Below, one piece after another: positions 15,843 to 25,587 of a DNA stretch of 64,000 nt (within the stretch, counting starts at the first letter, position 1; every line of letters begins with the position of its first letter). The translations under genes were made by a program, and so were the position numbers. This DNA is from CAADGV01 sp040290295. GTDB taxonomy: Bacteria > Bacteroidota > Ignavibacteria > UBA10030 > UBA6906. Location: positions 41,895 through 105,894 of the forward strand of contig PSMW01000010.1 in the NCBI GenBank assembly GCA_040290295.1, read 5' to 3'. The notes below the pieces were generated by a model that was not told where the DNA came from, made no database searches, and saw nothing but the letters and a program-made list of their open reading frames with translations.

Positions 15843-17153
15843 ATGAATCTCGATGAATTGTTTAGCCGAGAAATCTCGGCACACCCAACGGAAATAGCCG
15901 AAGCGAAGACGTGTACCTCCAGCACGCACGATCTCGGCACAATCCTGAATATCGTTCGGAAAATTAACACCTCTCTCGAATTGCGAGAGGTACTCGAGTT
16001 GGTGACAGACGAAGCGATTCGTATCGCTAAAGCCGATCGCGGATTTTTGATGCTTGTTTTGTCTCAAGGAAAGCTGGAGTTCGTGGTAGGCCGCAACGCG
16101 AACGGTCAATCGCTCGAAGCGGATAATTTTCGGGTAAGTGCGAGCGTCTTGGAAGATGTCTTTACCACGGGAGAATCCCTTTGTATCGAGAATGCGCTCA
16201 ACGATGAACGATTCGAGCGCCGGCAAAGTATCATGAGTTTGGAACTCCAAACGATCATCTGCAGTCCTTTGCAAACACACGATGAGAAGATCGGCGTTAT
16301 CTATGTGGACAGCAAATATATCCAAGCGGTGGACAAGCAGGATATTCTGAGTCTGTTCGAGATTCTGGCGGGCCAGGCAGCGATCGCCATCAAAAATGCT
16401 CGGTTGTACGATAACCTGAAGCGGACGTACGAAGAGTTGAAACAAGCCAACGAGCATATTATCCAGTCTGAACGTATGGCAATGATGGGAGAGCTTGCCG
16501 CAGAGGTGAGCCATGAGTTGAAGAATCTCGTTGCGGTTGTGTTGCTCAACTTAGAACTCATGCAGCGCAACGCCGGCAAGGTGTCGTTGAATGAAATCAA
16601 TACATTGATCGAGCGGACAATTGCGGGTGTGAGAAAGATCGAGGGATTCTCCAAGAGTTTGCTGACCCGCCGCAGAGCTTCTGCGAAACTTGTTCCAAGT
16701 AGTTTGAACAAGGTTGTGGTTGATTTTGCCGAGTTTCTCCGGTTCTTGCCAAAATTCAAACGGAACGACGTCCAGGTCGTTCTCGGCAAAGAGCTTCCTC
16801 CTGTTGAGTTGGATGTTGACCAAGTCCACCAGGTGCTTCTGAATTTAGTGAACAACAGCGTGGAAGCCTTTCCCGCGGCAACACTCACATTGAAGACGGA
16901 TTTCGACTCGACAGCGAACGTTGTGGTGCTGACGGTGAGCGACAATGGTCCGGGAATCGACGAAACAATTCTGGACAGAATCTTCGTTGAAAAAGTCACG
17001 ACAAAAGTCGATGGCCACGGATACGGACTTCCGATCTGCAAGCACATCGTCGAAACACATGGCGGAACCATCGCCGCAGAGTCGAAACGAGGGGAGGGGG
17101 CGTGCTTTGTCATCACCTTCCCCGTTGCCGCCAAAAACTCTCAAGCTGGTTGA
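15843..17153 (+). CDS. GAF-domain sensor histidine kinase (copy 1)
   Basis: 436 residues, soluble (no membrane segment). A GAF domain occupies about 30-185 (ELVTDEAIRIAKADRGFLML ... ICSPLQTHDEKIGVIYVDSK). A short coiled coil leads to the H-box EVSHELKN with phospho-acceptor His224. The ATPase domain has the N-box VLLNLVNNSVEA, the G1 box DNGPGID and the G2 box GHGYGLPICK. No receiver or output domain, so a separate response regulator is needed; none is adjacent. It aligns without gaps over its first 230 residues with the kinase at 18369, so the pair arose by duplication. The PP2C gene follows after 6 bases and is very likely co-transcribed. Confidence 0.94.
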   Translation: MNLDELFSREISAHPTEIAEAKTCTSSTHDLGTILNIVRKINTSLELREVLELVTDEAIRIAKADRGFLMLVLSQGKLEFVVGRNANGQSLEADNFRVSASVLEDVFTTGESLCIENALNDERFERRQSIMSLELQTIICSPLQTHDEKIGVIYVDSKYIQAVDKQDILSLFEILAGQAAIAIKNARLYDNLKRTYEELKQANEHIIQSERMAMMGELAAEVSHELKNLVAVVLLNLELMQRNAGKVSLNEINTLIERTIAGVRKIEGFSKSLLTRRRASAKLVPSSLNKVVVDFAEFLRFLPKFKRNDVQVVLGKELPPVELDVDQVHQVLLNLVNNSVEAFPAATLTLKTDFDSTANVVVLTVSDNGPGIDETILDRIFVEKVTTKVDGHGYGLPICKHIVETHGGTIAAESKRGEGACFVITFPVAAKNSQAG

Positions 17154-17159
17154 CGGGCA

Positions 17160-17960
17160 ATGCACAAATCATCCTGTGATGCGAAAACAGTGGATCGATC
17201 GTACGTCCAGTGCGTTTCCATCTGCGAAAAGGGGCTTGTTCGTGACAGCAACGAAGATAGCATTGCCATCGCACACGGTGATGAGCATGGCGTTCCGGCA
17301 AAAGGGATGTTGTTGATCGTTGCCGATGGCATGGGAGGCATGGCGCAAGGGGAACGTGCCAGCAGATATGTTACTGCTGAACTTCCCTCCCTCTACTTCT
17401 CTGCTTCCAACACGAATCCGGTCGAAGCGCTCGTGAACGCAGTTCACGAAGTGAACGGCCATCTCTATCGGATGGGCAATCGCACGTCTGCCGATCAGAT
17501 GATGGGGACGACGCTCGTTGCCGTTGTGGTGCTGGGTGAGTGTGTCATCACCGTGAACGTGGGCGATAGTCGAGCGTATCTGCTTCAAGAGGAACGCTTG
17601 CTTCAGCTTTCCAGCGATCACACGGTGAGGAGAAGATTCTATCATCCGTTTCGAAAGCACGCAGATACGCTCACACACATTTTGACACAAGCGATCGGGC
17701 CTCAACCCAGCGTCACACCTCACATCAGTGTTCATCGTGCCTCGCCCCACGAGCTGATCCTCCTGTGTTCGGACGGCTTGTCGGCCGTACTCTCGGATGC
17801 AGAGATAGAACGCACCTTGAGAACCGCATCGTTCGAAGACGCTCTGCCGAGATTGAAGGAAGAAGTGTACCGCAGGGGTGGGGACGACAACCTCTCGGTG
17901 ATTCTTTCTCGTAGGGTGAAGGAAGGAGTATCCCTTCAGCAACAATCGGTGACGGAGTAG
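17160..17960 (+). CDS. PP2C-family Ser/Thr protein phosphatase
   Basis: 266 residues. Metal-binding and catalytic motifs of the PPM/PP2C family are all present: RDSNEDS, ADGMGGMAQGE, MGTTLVAVVV, VNVGDSRAYLL, LLCSDGLSAVL and GGDDNLSVIL. This is the cognate activity for Hanks-type kinases, and the only such kinase in view is the 1230-aa protein encoded at 11038. The ATG lies 6 bases after the histidine-kinase stop, so the gene is in that operon. Soluble, no signal peptide; there is a short basic C-terminal tail. Confidence 0.94.
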   Translation: MHKSSCDAKTVDRSYVQCVSICEKGLVRDSNEDSIAIAHGDEHGVPAKGMLLIVADGMGGMAQGERASRYVTAELPSLYFSASNTNPVEALVNAVHEVNGHLYRMGNRTSADQMMGTTLVAVVVLGECVITVNVGDSRAYLLQEERLLQLSSDHTVRRRFYHPFRKHADTLTHILTQAIGPQPSVTPHISVHRASPHELILLCSDGLSAVLSDAEIERTLRTASFEDALPRLKEEVYRRGGDDNLSVILSRRVKEGVSLQQQSVTE

Positions 17961-18368
17961 ATCATATCAGCCTTCGCGATTCAAGTTCCCTTTCTATTGA
18001 CCAGACTCCTCTCAAGTGATATTTCAGTCGCGACAGCAGTTGAGAACAGGTGCAACGTTCCGATGAGGTGAAGTCCACATTGCGTCGTATCGCGTATGTC
18101 GAGTCCTCCCTGGCCCCTTTCGTCGAGCAAGATAGGTGAATACATCGAAATGTACACTTTGAGGGGTGACTTGTCGCACATACTCCAAGGTCGATTTTGT
18201 TGAATGATGTATCAGGTGACCATACGAGCCAACCTGCTTTGCAGAAACGTCACCGGTGGGCGAGTGTTCCGATCATCCTACGGAGATGAACGAGTGGCTG
18301 AGAGCGAGATGACACGCCAAGCACTCCAGCCGAGTGTGAACTGATCTGAAGCTGAAAACATGTGAGCA
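17961..18368. other. 408-bp intergenic stretch between PP2C and second kinase
   Basis: I see no gene with recognisable features. A 66-codon minus-strand frame at 17981-18181 is short and matches nothing I know. The stretch presumably carries the promoter of the second histidine kinase but no convincing -35/-10 pair was found. Confidence 0.5.
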
Positions 18369-19670
18369 ATGAAACTCGACGAACTTGTCAGCAAGAACGA
18401 AGGCGTCTTGCATTCGGCCTCTGATGGCGGCTCAGGGCCACACGCGAAGATTCAGGATCTGGAAACGATTCTGAATGTGGTTCGCAAGATCAACACTTCA
18501 TTGGAGCTGTCCGAAGTGCTTGAGTTGGTGACGGACGAAGCTATTCGCATCGTCCGTGCCGATCGCGGGTTTCTCTTTCTCACCAACGCTCAAGGTGAAT
18601 TGGAATTTGTCGTTGGGCGGAACGCTCACGGGGAGTCGATTCCTGCTCAGAATCTTCAGGTCAGCAAGAGTGTGCTGGAGGATGTTTTCACGACCGGCGA
18701 ATCACTCTGCATCGAGAATGCCTTAGCCGACCATCGCTTCGAGCGACGCCAGAGCATCATGGAGTTGGCTCTTCAAACCATTTTGTGCAGTCCGCTCCAA
18801 ACGCAAGATGACAAAATTGGGGTGATGTATGTGGACAGCAAGCATATTCAAGCGGTGGACAAGACCGAGATACTCTCTTTGTTCGAGATTCTCGCGGGAC
18901 AAGCAGCCATAGCGATTCGGAACGCGCGGCTGTACGCAAGCTTGAAGAGCACATACGAGGAACTGAAGCAAGCCCATCAGCATATCATTCGCTCCGAACG
19001 CATGGCGATGAAAGGAGAATTGGCATCGGAGATCAGTCATGAGCTGAAAAACCTTGTCTCCATTGTTCTGCTTAGTCTCCAACGCTTGCAGATGGAGATT
19101 GGCGCCAACTCTTCAGAAGAACTCAATGCGATCATCGACAAAACCATTGCAGGCGTCCGCAAAATCGAGGGCTTTTCGAAAAACCTGCTCTCGCACTCAC
19201 ATTCAACCGTACGATTGCAACCACTCAATCTCAACAAAGTGGTGAGTGATTTCGTCGAGTTCATGAAATTTCTCCCGAAATTCAAGCTGAACCGGATTAC
19301 GACGGAGTTGGACGAGACGATCCCGTCCATCAACATGGACCTCGACCAGATCCAGCAAGTGCTCTTGAATCTCGTGAACAACATGGTTGAAGCGCGAGCC
19401 GATGTCGCGATCCAGTTCGCCACCCAGTTTGATTGGGACGGAAAGGTCGCGTTGCTCATCGTGAGCGACAATGGTCCCGGTATCGAGCCTGATATGCTGA
19501 AGAAACTCTTCAGCGAGAAAATCACCACAAAACCCGAGGGGTACGGTTACGGCCTGATCATTTGTAAGCAGATTATCGAGCGCCATGGCGGCTCGATTCG
19601 CGTCGAGTCGAGGATAGGAGAAGGGGCGAGGTTCATCATGTCGTTGCCGGTAACGCTGGACGCGCTGTAG
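18369..19670 (+). CDS. GAF-domain sensor histidine kinase (copy 2)
   Basis: 433 residues with the same architecture as the kinase at 15843: GAF domain 30-185, coiled linker, H-box EISHELKN with His224, N-box VLLNLVNNMVEA, G1 DNGPGIE and G2 GYGYGLIICK. The first 230 residues align without gaps with copy 1, and long blocks are identical (ILAGQAAIAI, FTTGESLCIENAL). The variable parts are the N-terminal 28 residues and the start of the ATPase domain, so the two may sense the same type of ligand but have diverged in partner or input. Soluble. Confidence 0.94.
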   Translation: MKLDELVSKNEGVLHSASDGGSGPHAKIQDLETILNVVRKINTSLELSEVLELVTDEAIRIVRADRGFLFLTNAQGELEFVVGRNAHGESIPAQNLQVSKSVLEDVFTTGESLCIENALADHRFERRQSIMELALQTILCSPLQTQDDKIGVMYVDSKHIQAVDKTEILSLFEILAGQAAIAIRNARLYASLKSTYEELKQAHQHIIRSERMAMKGELASEISHELKNLVSIVLLSLQRLQMEIGANSSEELNAIIDKTIAGVRKIEGFSKNLLSHSHSTVRLQPLNLNKVVSDFVEFMKFLPKFKLNRITTELDETIPSINMDLDQIQQVLLNLVNNMVEARADVAIQFATQFDWDGKVALLIVSDNGPGIEPDMLKKLFSEKITTKPEGYGYGLIICKQIIERHGGSIRVESRIGEGARFIMSLPVTLDAL

Positions 19671-19699
19671 AGGGCGCGGACGTCGAATCGACAGATTGG

Positions 19700-19726
19700 A
19701 AGGGCAGCACTGCTGCCCTTTGTCGT
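19700..19726 (+). terminator. probable terminator after histidine kinase copy 2
   Basis: Stem AAGGGCAGC / GCTGCCCTT with a 3-base loop (19700-19720), followed by a mixed T-rich tract (TGTCGTTT). The weak U-tract lowers confidence. Confidence 0.5.
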
Positions 19727-19784
19727 TTGCAACCATTGGCGGATAGCAGACGTTGATAAGAGTAAACGACCAAGGAGGTGCGAC

Positions 19785-20165
19785 ATGCCTCGCGCAAGAC
19801 GCTTATGGTTCTCCATTCTTCTGCTTTTCGGCTGTGCCACCACGAAGCTCTTCGATGCTGTTCCGCCCGGTCTCGATCGCCACGCCGTGCCGCAGGTAAC
19901 CATCGAGATGACGGCGGAACATTTTCACTTTACACCGGAGGAGCTGCACGTGCGTGAAGGAACGCTTGTCGTGCTGAAGGTGAGAGCGCTCGACGGGACG
20001 CATGGCTTTGCACTCGGTGCATTCGGCATTGACGTACGACTGGAAGAGCACGAAACGAAGACCATCGAATTCTTTGCGGCGAAGAAAGGAGAGTACACCT
20101 TCCGCTGCTCTCACTTCTGCGGTATCGGGCATTTCGGTATGAGTGGCAGGCTCATCATCGAATGA
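19785..20165 (+). CDS. stand-alone CuA (COX2-like) cupredoxin lipoprotein
   Basis: 126 residues with a strong AAGGAGGT ribosome site. The N-terminus is a lipoprotein signal (LWFSILLLFGC, Cys17). The remainder is a cupredoxin fold with the complete CuA binuclear copper set: a His in GTHGFALG, then CSHFCGIGHFGMSG supplying two Cys, His and Met. This matches cytochrome c oxidase subunit II, but the two N-terminal helices of a real subunit II and any other oxidase gene are missing. Similar single-domain proteins serve as copper carriers or electron donors; the role here is inferred. It converges with the metal-transporter gene, their ends overlapping by 11 bases. Confidence 0.88.
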   Translation: MPRARRLWFSILLLFGCATTKLFDAVPPGLDRHAVPQVTIEMTAEHFHFTPEELHVREGTLVVLKVRALDGTHGFALGAFGIDVRLEEHETKTIEFFAAKKGEYTFRCSHFCGIGHFGMSGRLIIE

Positions 20166-20916
20166 ACAATCCCTCCACCACCCCGATGTGCCATGCAAGG
20201 AAGATCCCCAATGCAACACTGATGCCGCCCGCTATTGCCCGCATAATCGTGTTGAGTGACCGCGATCGTTGCGCCGTCAATGTAAATGGAAGCCCCAGGA
20301 TCGTGCTCATCGCCAGCATGCCACCGATCGATCCGATGCCGAACACTGCGATGTAGGCAAGTGCGAGCATGCCGTCGGAAATTGTGGTGAGGATCAGCAA
20401 CATGAGGGCGGCACTTCCCGCCATACCGTGGACCATGCCGATCAGCAATGATCGCTTGCTCGCAGTAACGTGGTTGAGAGCTTTCTCGAAGAGCTGTTCT
20501 GCACGCGATCGGTGATGCGAGGGTGATGTAAGGTGCTCATGTGGCTGGCCCGCCGGGTGTGAATGGAGGTGAAAGTGTTTCTTGTCATGATGCGTGTGAA
20601 CGTGCATATGGACGGTCTCACCTTTGATAAGTTTCCAAAGCACGTTCAACCCTAAGAGAATCAGCATCGAGGCTACGAGAAACTCCATGCCGAGAGCCAT
20701 TCTCTCGGGAATCTGGATGCCCAACGCCACCACGGAGCATCCGACGATGAGCAAGGCGATGGTGTGCCCTACCCCCCAAAACAACCCCACAATGGACGTA
20801 CTGAACATACCTTTCCGTTCACTGATAATCGTCGCAACGGCGATGATATGATCCGCGTCGAGCGCATGCTTGAGACCGAGGAAGAATCCGAGAGCCAGAA
20901 TCGTGAGTGAGTCCAT
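20155..20916 (-). CDS. nickel/cobalt transporter (NiCoT-like)
   Basis: About 253 residues from the ATG at 20916; a GTG at 21003 would add 29 residues with no membrane character. The first helix contains LKHALDADHIIAV, the HX4DH metal signature of NiCoT transporters (HoxN/NixA). A second helix carries GLFWGVGHT, and a cytoplasmic loop is extremely His-rich (HMHVHTHHDKKHFHLHSH), which fits metal binding. Six to seven hydrophobic segments. Related UreH/RcnA-type proteins share these features, so import versus export cannot be settled. The adjacent CuA gene hints at a metal-related pair, though the genes are convergent. Confidence 0.85.
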   Translation of the reverse strand: MDSLTILALGFFLGLKHALDADHIIAVATIISERKGMFSTSIVGLFWGVGHTIALLIVGCSVVALGIQIPERMALGMEFLVASMLILLGLNVLWKLIKGETVHMHVHTHHDKKHFHLHSHPAGQPHEHLTSPSHHRSRAEQLFEKALNHVTASKRSLLIGMVHGMAGSAALMLLILTTISDGMLALAYIAVFGIGSIGGMLAMSTILGLPFTLTAQRSRSLNTIMRAIAGGISVALGIFLAWHIGVVEGLFIR

Positions 20917-21036
20917 GGACAGAAGAGGATCGTTGTTGATTGCATCGCTCTCAATGTACCATTCCTCCTGCAAACAAGCCAGATGCTCCGCGACGTATGG
21001 CACTGGGCTTTGACGGCACGCCGTTGAGCCGGCGCT

Positions 21037-22371
21037 TCACCGTTGAGCCATGGACTGAAGACGATTGAGCAACGTATCCACCTCGGGAGCGTGTTGGACT
21101 CGCACGTAGGGATTGATGGTAAGCGATTCGCGCAACAACGCTGCGGCTTTATGCAACTCGCCGACCGCATTATAGATCTGTGCAGCGTGGTATTTCATTG
21201 TTGCATTCCGCGTTCCCATTCTCAGCGCGCGTTCGATGATGGGCACAGCGTCGTTCGCTCTTCCAGTCCTGAACAACGCCCACGCGTAGGTATCGAGGAC
21301 GTCTATGTTGTTTGGTCTCGAACGGTATTCTCGTTCAGCTCGTTCGAGCGCCTGCGGGAGATTGATGTTCTGCTCCAAACAAAATGCAGCATACTTTCGA
21401 TCGACATTCCATCCTTCCTTCTCATGATCAGTAAATTCCTTTAGCACGAGTTGGATTGTCTTCTCGGCGTCTTGGGGCTTTCCTGCTGCGCGATAGACGG
21501 TGGCAAGTTGTTCGAGGAATGTATGCTTAGGGGTTGTGTTCCAAGCTTGTTGGAGCAGTGACGCAGCCTCGTCGTATTTTTGCTGAAAGAATCGAACGTG
21601 CGCGATGCCGCTCAATGCGAAGGCATAGTGGGGGCGTTCTACGAGGATGCCCTTGAAGATCCATTCGGCGGTATCCAAACTTCCTTCTTGCAGGTAGAGT
21701 TTTCCGATTGTGTAGAGTGTCCACGCACGATTTTCCTGACCGTGCACGCCCGCCTCGCTTGCCATCATCATCGCTTGTCGAGCACGTACATGGTCGCCAT
21801 GAATTTCGCGAAGGTACGACGCTCGCGCGTACGACCGAAGATCGGGACGCAACGCAAGCAGCGAGTCGCAGTATCGCACAGCGGATGCATACTCTCCCAT
21901 TTCTACCAGTGCATCGATCAGCACGGCATACGTCCCAGAATGATAGGGATTGAGGGAGAGTGCTCTGCGCGCAAGCACGAGCGCTTCGTCGAAGTGATGA
22001 AGTGTTGCATACATCGATGCCTTCGTACTCAGTGCTGTAAAGTCATTGGGATCGAGCGAGAGCGCTTTGTCCAACAGCCGTTCTGCTTTCGGAAAGTACT
22101 CGTGGTGCAGTGCTGTGACGCGCGCTTCTTGAATGTAGATTTGGGCGAGTTCGATATAGTTCCGAGCCACGTTCGGCTTTCTGTTGATTTCCTCTCGGTA
22201 GTAGGCGACTGCTTTCTGCGCGTTGACGTACTCAGAAGCAGCGGTGCCTTGTGCTCCACGCGGCGAAAGGTTCGGCATGTCGTTGGGTGATGGGTTTCCA
22301 ATGAACATCACGCTTACCACTCCGATTGCTGCGCCGACAAGTATCGCTGTAATGATTGTACGGGCTTTCAC
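21037..22371 (-). CDS. membrane-anchored TPR protein
   Basis: About 444 residues. I choose the GTG at 22371 because GGGAG lies 7 bases upstream and the protein then begins with a single membrane anchor (KARTIITAILVGAAIGVV). The tail is a series of tetratricopeptide units, for example ERLLDKALSLDPNDFTALST, EALVLARRALSLNPYHSGTY and ALERAEREYRSRPNNIDVLD. An alternative GTG at 22413 adds 14 residues. It lies downstream of the broken DUF4331 gene on the same strand (75 bases) and probably shares its transcript. TPR proteins next to DUF4331 genes are common in this phylum, but their function is not established. Confidence 0.85.
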   Translation of the reverse strand: MKARTIITAILVGAAIGVVSVMFIGNPSPNDMPNLSPRGAQGTAASEYVNAQKAVAYYREEINRKPNVARNYIELAQIYIQEARVTALHHEYFPKAERLLDKALSLDPNDFTALSTKASMYATLHHFDEALVLARRALSLNPYHSGTYAVLIDALVEMGEYASAVRYCDSLLALRPDLRSYARASYLREIHGDHVRARQAMMMASEAGVHGQENRAWTLYTIGKLYLQEGSLDTAEWIFKGILVERPHYAFALSGIAHVRFFQQKYDEAASLLQQAWNTTPKHTFLEQLATVYRAAGKPQDAEKTIQLVLKEFTDHEKEGWNVDRKYAAFCLEQNINLPQALERAEREYRSRPNNIDVLDTYAWALFRTGRANDAVPIIERALRMGTRNATMKYHAAQIYNAVGELHKAAALLRESLTINPYVRVQHAPEVDTLLNRLQSMAQR

Positions 22372-22446
22372 CTTCTCACTCCCTATTATTGTTCTGAACG
22401 AAATCTCCGGCACGAGTCGGGTGACTGATGCCGGAGAGTGTTGGCA

Positions 22447-24596
22447 TCACTTCACGAGCACTGCTTTCTTGGCAGGGAGAATGGTGTTGTCCACCTCCAT
22501 GCGGTAGTAGTACACACCGCTCGAGATGTTCTTTGCATCCCACTGCACTGCATAAGTGCCGGGTTGTTGTTGCTCGTTCACAAGGGTTGTGACCTCTTCG
22601 CCAAGTGCGTTGAAAACCTTCAACCGCACTCGTCCAGCACTCGAGACGACGTACTTGATGGTGGTCGAAGGATTGAACGGATTCGGATAATTCTGTTCGA
22701 GTATGAACCCCTTCGGTACGCCGATGCCGAGTCCTTGCCCCTCAACGCTCAACACCGTCGGTGATGCTGCCGTCAACTGCTTGACATAGTCGTACCCCCG
22801 ATGGGGATCGGCAAGATAGGGGAACTCGCTCAGCAAGGGGACGTCGTTCTTTGTGGGACCTGCGTTGTACGTCAGCTCGTCGAGCAGTTCGCGGACACTG
22901 CATCGTTGAAGGGCAAGCCGACAGCCGCCAACACCAAACCACCGACTGCTTGCAATGCGATGGTGGTGACATCATCCTCCAATCGGCGCCCGTTCGGGAA
23001 GCCGTCGAGATGCAGCACACGCTGCGCGATGAGCGTATCCTTGAAAGGTGATGTTGTTAGCGCGATCGCAGCGGCACGGACCAAGCCCATGCGCGCATTG
23101 TTGGCGAACTCGGTTGTGTTGCGAGGAGTAACGGGAGTTGCCATGTTGATGCGCAGCATCTCGCCTCCATACAAATCACCGCTCGCGGTTTGCGTAATCG
23201 GCAAGAAGTTGTGAATGAACGGCTTGCCCAGCGCGAGCGGTCCTTGCTTGCGCGTGATAGCAAGCTGATAAGGGCGTAGGTTCGGCACACCGAAATAGAA
23301 TATGGGATAGAGATCGACGCGTCGAGGTTGTCCTTGCGCCACCAACGGTGGTTTCAGTGGAACAGCAAAAGCAGTTCCGCTCAAATCGGGTGGGGGATTG
23401 AGTCGAGTGATTGCCCACACTCCATCTCGTGTGTTGCGAAAATCGAAGCCGGGCGTTGTATAGCCGGGGATTATGCCGATCGCGGGATACGATTGTGATT
23501 GGATACGCAGGCGTTTCAACGCCGGCACGGCACCGCCGAACTGGCTGTCATCCATATACAATCCCAACTCAGGATTGGAAAAGTATTGGACGAAAGAGGT
23601 TTCGGCAGCACTGTACGGCGACGTCGCGTTCCAACGATCTTTCTGGCCAATGGGGATGATCGCTTCATTCGTCAGCGGCATGCCGAGGCGCGACACCTGA
23701 ACCCACGGTCCGCTATAGCTGGGTGGCCCACCCGTTGGCGAGAGCGTCGTAATTTGCTGGCGGCTCGCCGAAGCCCAGACGCCGATCACGAAATCGGGAT
23801 CGAAGATATTTGCCGGATTGGGAAAGTTCCCATTCTTCGAAAGAAGATTGATCGGTGCTTGAATCACGATTGCATGGGTATTGAAGCCCGCAACCGCATC
23901 GCGAGCGTTGACGGGATTGTTCGGATCGTTGCCATACGCACTGCGTGTCTGTCCGAGGTCGAAGACTCCGCCGAGGTCCACAAAGAACGGATCGTCACGA
24001 GGTCCGCAGAAAATGCGTTCCCCCGTCGATGCGTTCGCGATGGCGGCTTGCACGAGCGCTTAATACGAGGTGTTCAATCCGGCAGCGCCTCCGATAGAAC
24101 GCGGTCCAATGTTGTTTGGCGGCACGATGCCGTTGCTGACGATGGTGGTCCACGAAACGCCACCGTTCGTACTCTTCTCACACACCTAGGTAGTCTTCAG
24201 GTTTTGCTGACCCAAGCGGATGTTGAAAAACGTGCTGGGGTCTTGGTTCACCTGCGAGAAAGTGAATCGGTAGGTAATGTCGTCGGTCGCAGAGCCGAGT
24301 GCGCCCACCGAGGTATTGTTCTTGATATGAATTTCATATCTGATGCCGGAGCCGAACGTGGCATAGTTGGGTCCACCTTCGGGCAGCTCCAGCGGAATGT
24401 ACGTTGCGACAATCGTGACCTTGTTCGAGTCGTCCGGCGAACGGAAGACGTAAAGGTCGCAGTTGTCAGCGAGCGGATCGTTGGCGATCAGTGGCGCTTC
24501 TCGATGGCTTGATGCATCCGTCTCCTGCACGGAAAAGGAAAACATCAACGCCACCACCAGTGCGCATGCAATCGCACCAAGGAGAAGTTGCTTCAT
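22447..24596 (-). pseudogene. DUF4331 secreted protein with T9SS sorting domain, broken by two stops and one frameshift
   Basis: A single DUF4331 protein can be read through three pieces. The start (AAGGAG, ATG at 24596) gives a signal peptide then SSHREAPLIANDPLADNCDL, the DUF4331 N-terminus. An in-frame TAG at 24186-24188 stands where an aromatic is expected, and an in-frame TAA at 24060-24062 where Glu is expected (TSY-stop-ALVQAA). The frame then runs to 22872, where it ends early; one missing C near 22895 would restore ELLDELTYNAG and PLLSEFPYLADPHRGYDY. The last 90 residues are a type IX secretion sorting domain (NYPNPFNPSTTIKYVV ... SSGVYYYR). All other residues look conserved, so the damage is recent or partly sequencing error. 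Confidence 0.88.
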
Positions 24597-24909
24597 GGTA
24601 TTGCTCCTTATGAGATGATGTTGAGGTTGATGAAGCGAAGGTTGTGGGACAGTGTTTCTGCCCGCCTTCGTGGTGCTTCCGCGCAGCCGAAGGTTATCCC
24701 GTGACGTTCAGCTACGCTTGCAGTGAATGAGGGTGAGATCTCACATTCTCCACGCACTCTATACGAATGGGTCTGTTCATTGGATTGACGCAAGCACCGA
24801 AATTGGTCGCTTCAAGGTGAGCGATCCTGCGTCGGTCAATCCAGTGCATGAGGTAATTACGTAGAACTTTTGAACTACTCCATCTTCGCTTCTCGATCAG
24901 TAGAGTTGA
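24597..24909. other. divergent promoter region, 313 bp
   Basis: Lies between the divergent DUF4331 and ECF sigma genes. It should hold both promoters, probably including a target of the ECF factor, but I could not pick out a -35/-10 pair with confidence. No gene seen. Confidence 0.5.
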
Positions 24910-25587
24910 ATGTCAAGATCCTTTTCAATAGATTGCAGACGTTCAAACCACAATTCAACGATACCGGTGGATAAGATCGCGAGCGGGAGTTCGACAGCGA
25001 CTCAAGAAGATGTCGAACTGCTGCAACGCATAGCCAAGCGCGAGGAAGTTGCCGTCGGTCAGCTCTATGACAGATACGCCAGTTACCTTTTCGCTCTCCT
25101 TCTGCGCATCCTGAAAGAGCACGTCGAGGCCGAAGATTCCCTCCAAGAAGTGTTCTTGCGGGTATGGGATCGTGCGGAAACTTATAATGAGTTGCTGGGT
25201 CATCCCGTCGTCTGGTTGACTCGTCTGACGCGCAACTTGGCTATCGACAAGTTGCGTTCGAAATTGGCGCATCAACGGAAGGCTGAGGATGAGTTGGGCA
25301 TGCACGATGAATTGCATGAGGATGATGCTGCGCTCGATCCCGTGAACACCACACAGCAGTCACAGCAGCGGGCGTATATCAATGCAGCACTTGCCGCTTT
25401 ACCAAAGGAGCAGCGTGTGCTGATCGAGTGCGCGTACTTCGAAGGATTTACACAAACAGAACTTGCCGAGCGTTTCAACGTACCGTTGGGAACGGTGAAG
25501 ACGCGCATTCGTACCGGGATGACTTCACTCCGTCGTCAGCTCGAGCGTCTGGGCTTCGAGAGCAAAGGGGAACAGACACTTCTATGA
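24910..25587 (+). CDS. ECF-family RNA polymerase sigma factor
   Basis: 225 residues, slightly long because of a 35-residue N-terminal lead. Region 2 is GQLYDRYASYLFALLLRILK with EDSLQEVFLRVWD, then WLTRLTRNLAIDKLRS. Region 4 is ALPKEQRVLIECAYFEG followed by the helix-turn-helix TQTELAERFNVPLGTVKTRI. The following gene overlaps by four bases (ATGA) and encodes a ChrR-like cupin anti-sigma factor, so this is an ECF/anti-sigma pair. The divergent DUF4331 gene is a plausible target. Confidence 0.94.
   Translation: MSRSFSIDCRRSNHNSTIPVDKIASGSSTATQEDVELLQRIAKREEVAVGQLYDRYASYLFALLLRILKEHVEAEDSLQEVFLRVWDRAETYNELLGHPVVWLTRLTRNLAIDKLRSKLAHQRKAEDELGMHDELHEDDAALDPVNTTQQSQQRAYINAALAALPKEQRVLIECAYFEGFTQTELAERFNVPLGTVKTRIRTGMTSLRRQLERLGFESKGEQTLL

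Noticed and set aside
17981..18181. Small minus-strand gene between PP2C and the second kinase
   Set aside because: 66 codons, no ribosome site and no recognisable pattern.
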